A stretch of 64,000 bases of DNA, from positions 1-64,000 of the forward strand of contig JASAMV010001721.1 in NCBI GenBank assembly GCA_030248065.1, in the 5' to 3' direction. This DNA comes from Rhynchonema sp. JSB1_4 (Eukaryota; Nematoda; Chromadorea; Monhysterida; Xyalidae). Position numbers and translations under genes: made by a program. Below, in pieces: positions 60,691 through 64,000 of this stretch (position 1 is its first letter; every line of letters starts with the position of its first letter). The notes under the pieces were generated by a model that was given only the letters and a program-made list of their open reading frames with translations, was not told the DNA's origin and ran no database searches.

Positions 60691-60806
60691 GCTGTTTGCC
60701 CTCTTTATGGTGACTCCTTTTTGTGACGAATCTCCTGTGCCGGAAATGAGACGAATCTCAGTCACCATGCGCACCCCCTAGACTTCACTATGACGAGGAC
60801 AAACTG
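60691..60806. mobile_element. Pogo/Tigger-like MITE, TA flanks
   Basis: gctgtttgccctctttatgg ... ctatgacgaggacaaactg, flanked by TA on each side; 116 bp, just after the PLD stop codon. Same family as 14128-14279. Confidence 0.72.
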
Positions 60807-62313
60807 TATTTGTCTGGCTTTGAAACATCTGTTAACCATGATTGAAACGCATGTATGCATTATGTGGGGGACTGCCTCCGGTTTTTGGCCAATATTTTAA
60901 CAAAGTTGATTCATGCTTCTACCTCACCATGTCACTTTGAATGTTCATACAAAAGTATTGATATTTTAATATTTATCGAATCGCTTTGCAATTCCGACTG
61001 AGTTCGACGCAGAATAATTTTTATCCGCTGAATTCTACGCTGACTGATTTATGGGCAAGTCACATTATTAATTGAGATTACAGGATCTTTAGCACCGCGT
61101 GATGTTACCTACTATGCATCATGAGTTGTGTTTAATCGTCTTTCAATGACTTTTTACATTCTAAACTTATGTTGACTGCGGTCGTATATGCATTTCAAAT
61201 ATTGTCGATCTAAAATTATTGTCTGAACGGTGCTGTCGACGAGATTCTTGGTCTGACTCTTGACTTGTCTTCATACGCTCCAAAGTTGTTTGATGGTCTC
61301 AGGGTTTCACTTGAGTTGACTTCTGGGTGCCTATTGTGCCATTTATTGCAAAATTTGTGTACAGATTTGTTTTTACCAGATATTTGTTTTGTTTGTCAGT
61401 CTGAATATTTATACTCTCCTTTCCGCAATTTTTGTATCAATTTTCAATAAAAATTGTATTCGTTTGCGTTGTTCAAAAAACAGACTTTCACTTTCTAGAC
61501 TTCTGCTTGGAACTGCAAAAAGCTATTCAAAAGTGGACCACACCACAGACACTTCCAGCTGTCAATGCTTTGGTGGAGTTATGTTCTGCTTTGTGCTTTC
61601 AGACAAGAAAACGATTTCTGACGCGTCATCACACAAAGTACAGAGAAGAACGATACTCGGCGCTTTATTGGATTTTCAAGATGCAGAATGGTTTGCGGCC
61701 AAAAACAGCCAGCCAGTTCATAAAGAGCACCGCACGTAAGAGCGCTCGGCGCACGTTGTGATGCATTTGGTGTGTGTGGCGGGGCACTTTGGCTTTATGT
61801 CGACGGGAGCCGTGTGCTGTTTGGTCGCTGAAACAACGTCTCTGATACACTGCCTGGTTGGCTTGAAACGCATCCAGGCCGTATGATACTTTGTGCCACA
61901 TAGAATGTTGGTTGCTGTTCTGTTCTGAGGCACATTTGCTGTTCTGTTCTGAGGCACAATTCCACTATTTTACTACCTATCCAAGAACTAAGATTCGTTG
62001 CTGATTGCTAAAGTGATCCAGTTTGAGACTTTACAAGTGACGCTGCACTAATTTCGGCAAAATCGGCTAATTGACCGACCACGAAGGATAGCTTTGGCCA
62101 GCCCGAGTAGGCATCGTTGGTAAACTTCGAAGTGCGTTTGTGCGCAGTGTGAAAAACAACAAGTGACCGTGTAACACAACCACAGATTCGACCTCATGTT
62201 TGATGCACAAACTGACTCTCACCATGTCCCTTACCGTTATTATCAAGTACATAAATCATGATGCTTTTTTTATATTATTTGCAGATTATTATCGTGTCAT
62301 AACCAACCAAATC
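60807..62313. other. Intergenic, weak open frames only
   Basis: The plus frame at 61432-61761 (AIQKWTTPQTLPAVNALVEL, KYREERYSALYWIFKMQNG) is protein-like and could be a transposon-derived fragment, but I recognise no motif. A 24-bp unit around gctgttctgttctgaggcac is duplicated in tandem at about 61911-61959. Confidence 0.4.
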
Positions 62314-63984
62314 ATGCGTCGTTTATTGACGACCGCAATTGTGTGCTTCTCCATTACGCTGGTCGCAGCGAATCAAAGTGCGAAACGTCTATTCGATGAC
62401 CTGATGGTTCACTACAACAAACTGCGTCGGCCAAGCGAGCATCCCAGCAAACCACTAGAAGTCGGCATATCCCTCAAACTCACGCAGATTATCAATGTGG
62501 TATGTGCTTTGATGTTTTATGTTAAATCGGTGGATATCAACTGGTCATTTGGTATGATCTGTCTCCACCAACTCATCGAGCAATCTTTTTGTTCCAGCAC
62601 GAGAAAGAACAAATCATGACGTCGATTATCTGGCTCAAGCAGGTGTGTTTCTTTGCTCCAATAGCTCCCAGTTTGACAAGTCAGCCTGAGGTGCAGTGCA
62701 CAAACGACCATCCCACAGGAATGGACGGACAACAAACTCAAATGGGATCCGAAAGTGTACAACAACATATCTGTGCTCTACATCCCGTCGGAAATGATCT
62801 GGACACCCGACCTGGTGCTGTATAACAAGTTGGTGCATTGATAGTCGATTTAGCGAGTGTTTTAAAAAGAAAAGAACGATCACAAATTTATAACGTATGT
62901 ACCTGTACCATATCGTAACCACATTCTGTAAAATCATACTCTTTACGAATGATGAACTATTTTAGTTGACCTATGCAAGTGAGTTTCAAAATCCAATTCA
63001 TTTCAGCGCCGATAGTTCATTCAACATCACAATTTGCACCAAAGCGACACTGGAACACACCGGCAAAGTCACGTGGGAGCCGCCGGCGATTTTCACGGTA
63101 GTGTGGCTCGTCAGTTTTGGTTTAGAACTTGACAGTTCCGATTAACGCAGCTAAGAAGAGTCGACGTTACCCCATCCTGCAAACTGAATAGCGATCCCGA
63201 TAAGCCTGCAGTGTCGATGAAAGAAACCTGTAGTTATTTTTCTGCGAACCAATAGTTTTATTTTCATTCACTTGCATTCACAGAGTATCTGCATGATCGA
63301 TGTCACCTGGTTCCCATTCGACATTCAACACTGCGAACTGAGGGTGAGATTTGCTAAATTCCAAAATTTTAAAAATTGTGAAACACACTAGTGAACCTTA
63401 ACGACAATCGCTCACAATAACATTCAACTGACTTCGATTCATGCTCGCAGTTCGGTTCGTGGACATTCGATGAGACCGGCATCGACTTGAAACATCTGGC
63501 AAAGGACGTGTTCATTCGCGAGGAATTCAATCAATATTTGAATGAACGGGAAAATGTGACGGTGGTAGAACGCGGTATTGGTTGGTTGCATCTGTTGTTA
63601 TCATGCCCATTTGTTATCATGCACATTATACCCATCCGTGAGCATATCATGTCACGATGCACAGCATGTTTTGGTTCCCTGTTTCGACCAATGGTGCACC
63701 AGAACACCGTCAATGCGAATACCCCTGACCACATGCGGCCACAAAAGCAAATCTGTTTCCAGGACATTTGAACTATCCGCCCGTAAGTGAAAGCAGGTCG
63801 AAACAGACGGACGTCCAAACAATGCGAAATTCTTGAATTTATCAAATTTCACGCAGATCTATCCGATTACTACCCTTCAAACGAATGGGCGATACTCGAG
63901 ATCCCGGCCAAGCGTCGTCGCAAAGCGTACGTCTACGATCCGTGGGATCCCGAACAACGGCTGACCACATTTGTCGATATTTCG
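62314..63984 (+). CDS. Cys-loop ligand-gated channel subunit (nicotinic acetylcholine receptor-like), 5' part
   Basis: Seven exons, phases closing: 62314-62499 (signal peptide LLTTAIVCFSITLVAA, then KRLFDDLMVHYNKLRRP), 62598-62642 (HEKEQIMTSIIWLKQ), 62719-62828 (EWTDNKLKWDP...IPSEMIWTPDLVLYNN), 63007-63097 (GKVTWEPPAIF), 63284-63343 (Cys-loop CMIDVTWFPFDIQHC, exactly 13 residues between cysteines), 63451-63574 (FGSWTFD) and 63857-63984 (SDYYPSNEWAILEIPAKRRR). These are the ordered landmarks of the nAChR ligand-binding domain. The loop C region (AKRRRKAYVYDPWDPEQR) has no adjacent Cys-Cys pair, so it is a non-alpha subunit. The window ends just after a GTACGT donor, so the four membrane helices lie to the right. 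ATG 62314 is chosen because it starts the signal peptide. Confidence 0.92.
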
Positions 63985-64000
63985 GTACGTTGGACCTGAC

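Noticed and set aside
1..64000. CRISPR arrays, operons, bacterial promoters
   Set aside because: No regularly spaced direct repeats; gene structure is clearly eukaryotic.

Overview
The window looks like nuclear DNA of an invertebrate animal. Genes are split into many short exons by GT-AG introns, both strands are used, and the recognisable products are metazoan: vezatin, TFIIIC subunit 5, a PLD3/4-type phospholipase D, a Cys-loop (nicotinic-type) receptor subunit, an EF-hand protein, a rhodopsin-like GPCR, a secreted VWA protein and an LRR membrane protein. I cannot fix the phylum. Short interstitial TTAGGC tracts (nematode-type telomere unit) and a Jockey-like LINE remnant fit an ecdysozoan but do not prove it. 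All exon chains were built by hand from open frame, splice dinucleotides and phase; where phases close through a whole gene I trust the model more.

Layout. 1-1119: 3' end of an unrecognised gene (+). 1435-4761: vezatin (+). 4762-8789: no gene seen. 8790-14107: LRR transmembrane protein (+, 8 exons, phases close). 15316-17031: small coiled-coil protein (-, 4 exons). 17.0-25.4 kb: repeat-rich and gene-poor, with a foldback-like element carrying GGCCCAAAA arrays. 25608-28634: four-TM LAPTM-like protein (-, 8 exons). 28.6-31.0 kb: weak candidates plus a foldback element. 31012-33011: EF-hand protein (+). 33376-36066: VWA protein (-). 36.1-39.1 kb: no gene, two short inverted-repeat elements. 39121-41071: GPCR (+). 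About 41.4-48.7 kb: long Ser/Thr/Gln-rich protein (-). 48.7-51.4 kb: transposable elements, including an 812-bp foldback. 51419-56069: TFIIIC subunit 5 (+). 56813-60673: PLD3/4-like (+). 62314-end: Cys-loop receptor subunit, cut by the window edge before its membrane helices.

The genes are ordinary housekeeping, junction, signalling and secreted-protein genes with no operon logic. The striking layer is the non-coding one. Many small non-autonomous DNA transposons can be delimited to the base: hAT-like elements with 8-bp target duplications (one nested inside another) and pogo/Tigger-like MITEs with CAG...CTG ends at TA. Two short sequence families recur inside introns of unrelated genes: the decamer TGATGTTTCA (14 exact copies on both strands, nine within 25 nt of a splice site) and a roughly 50-bp repeat built around a GACGATGtCCTGGTGCACC core.
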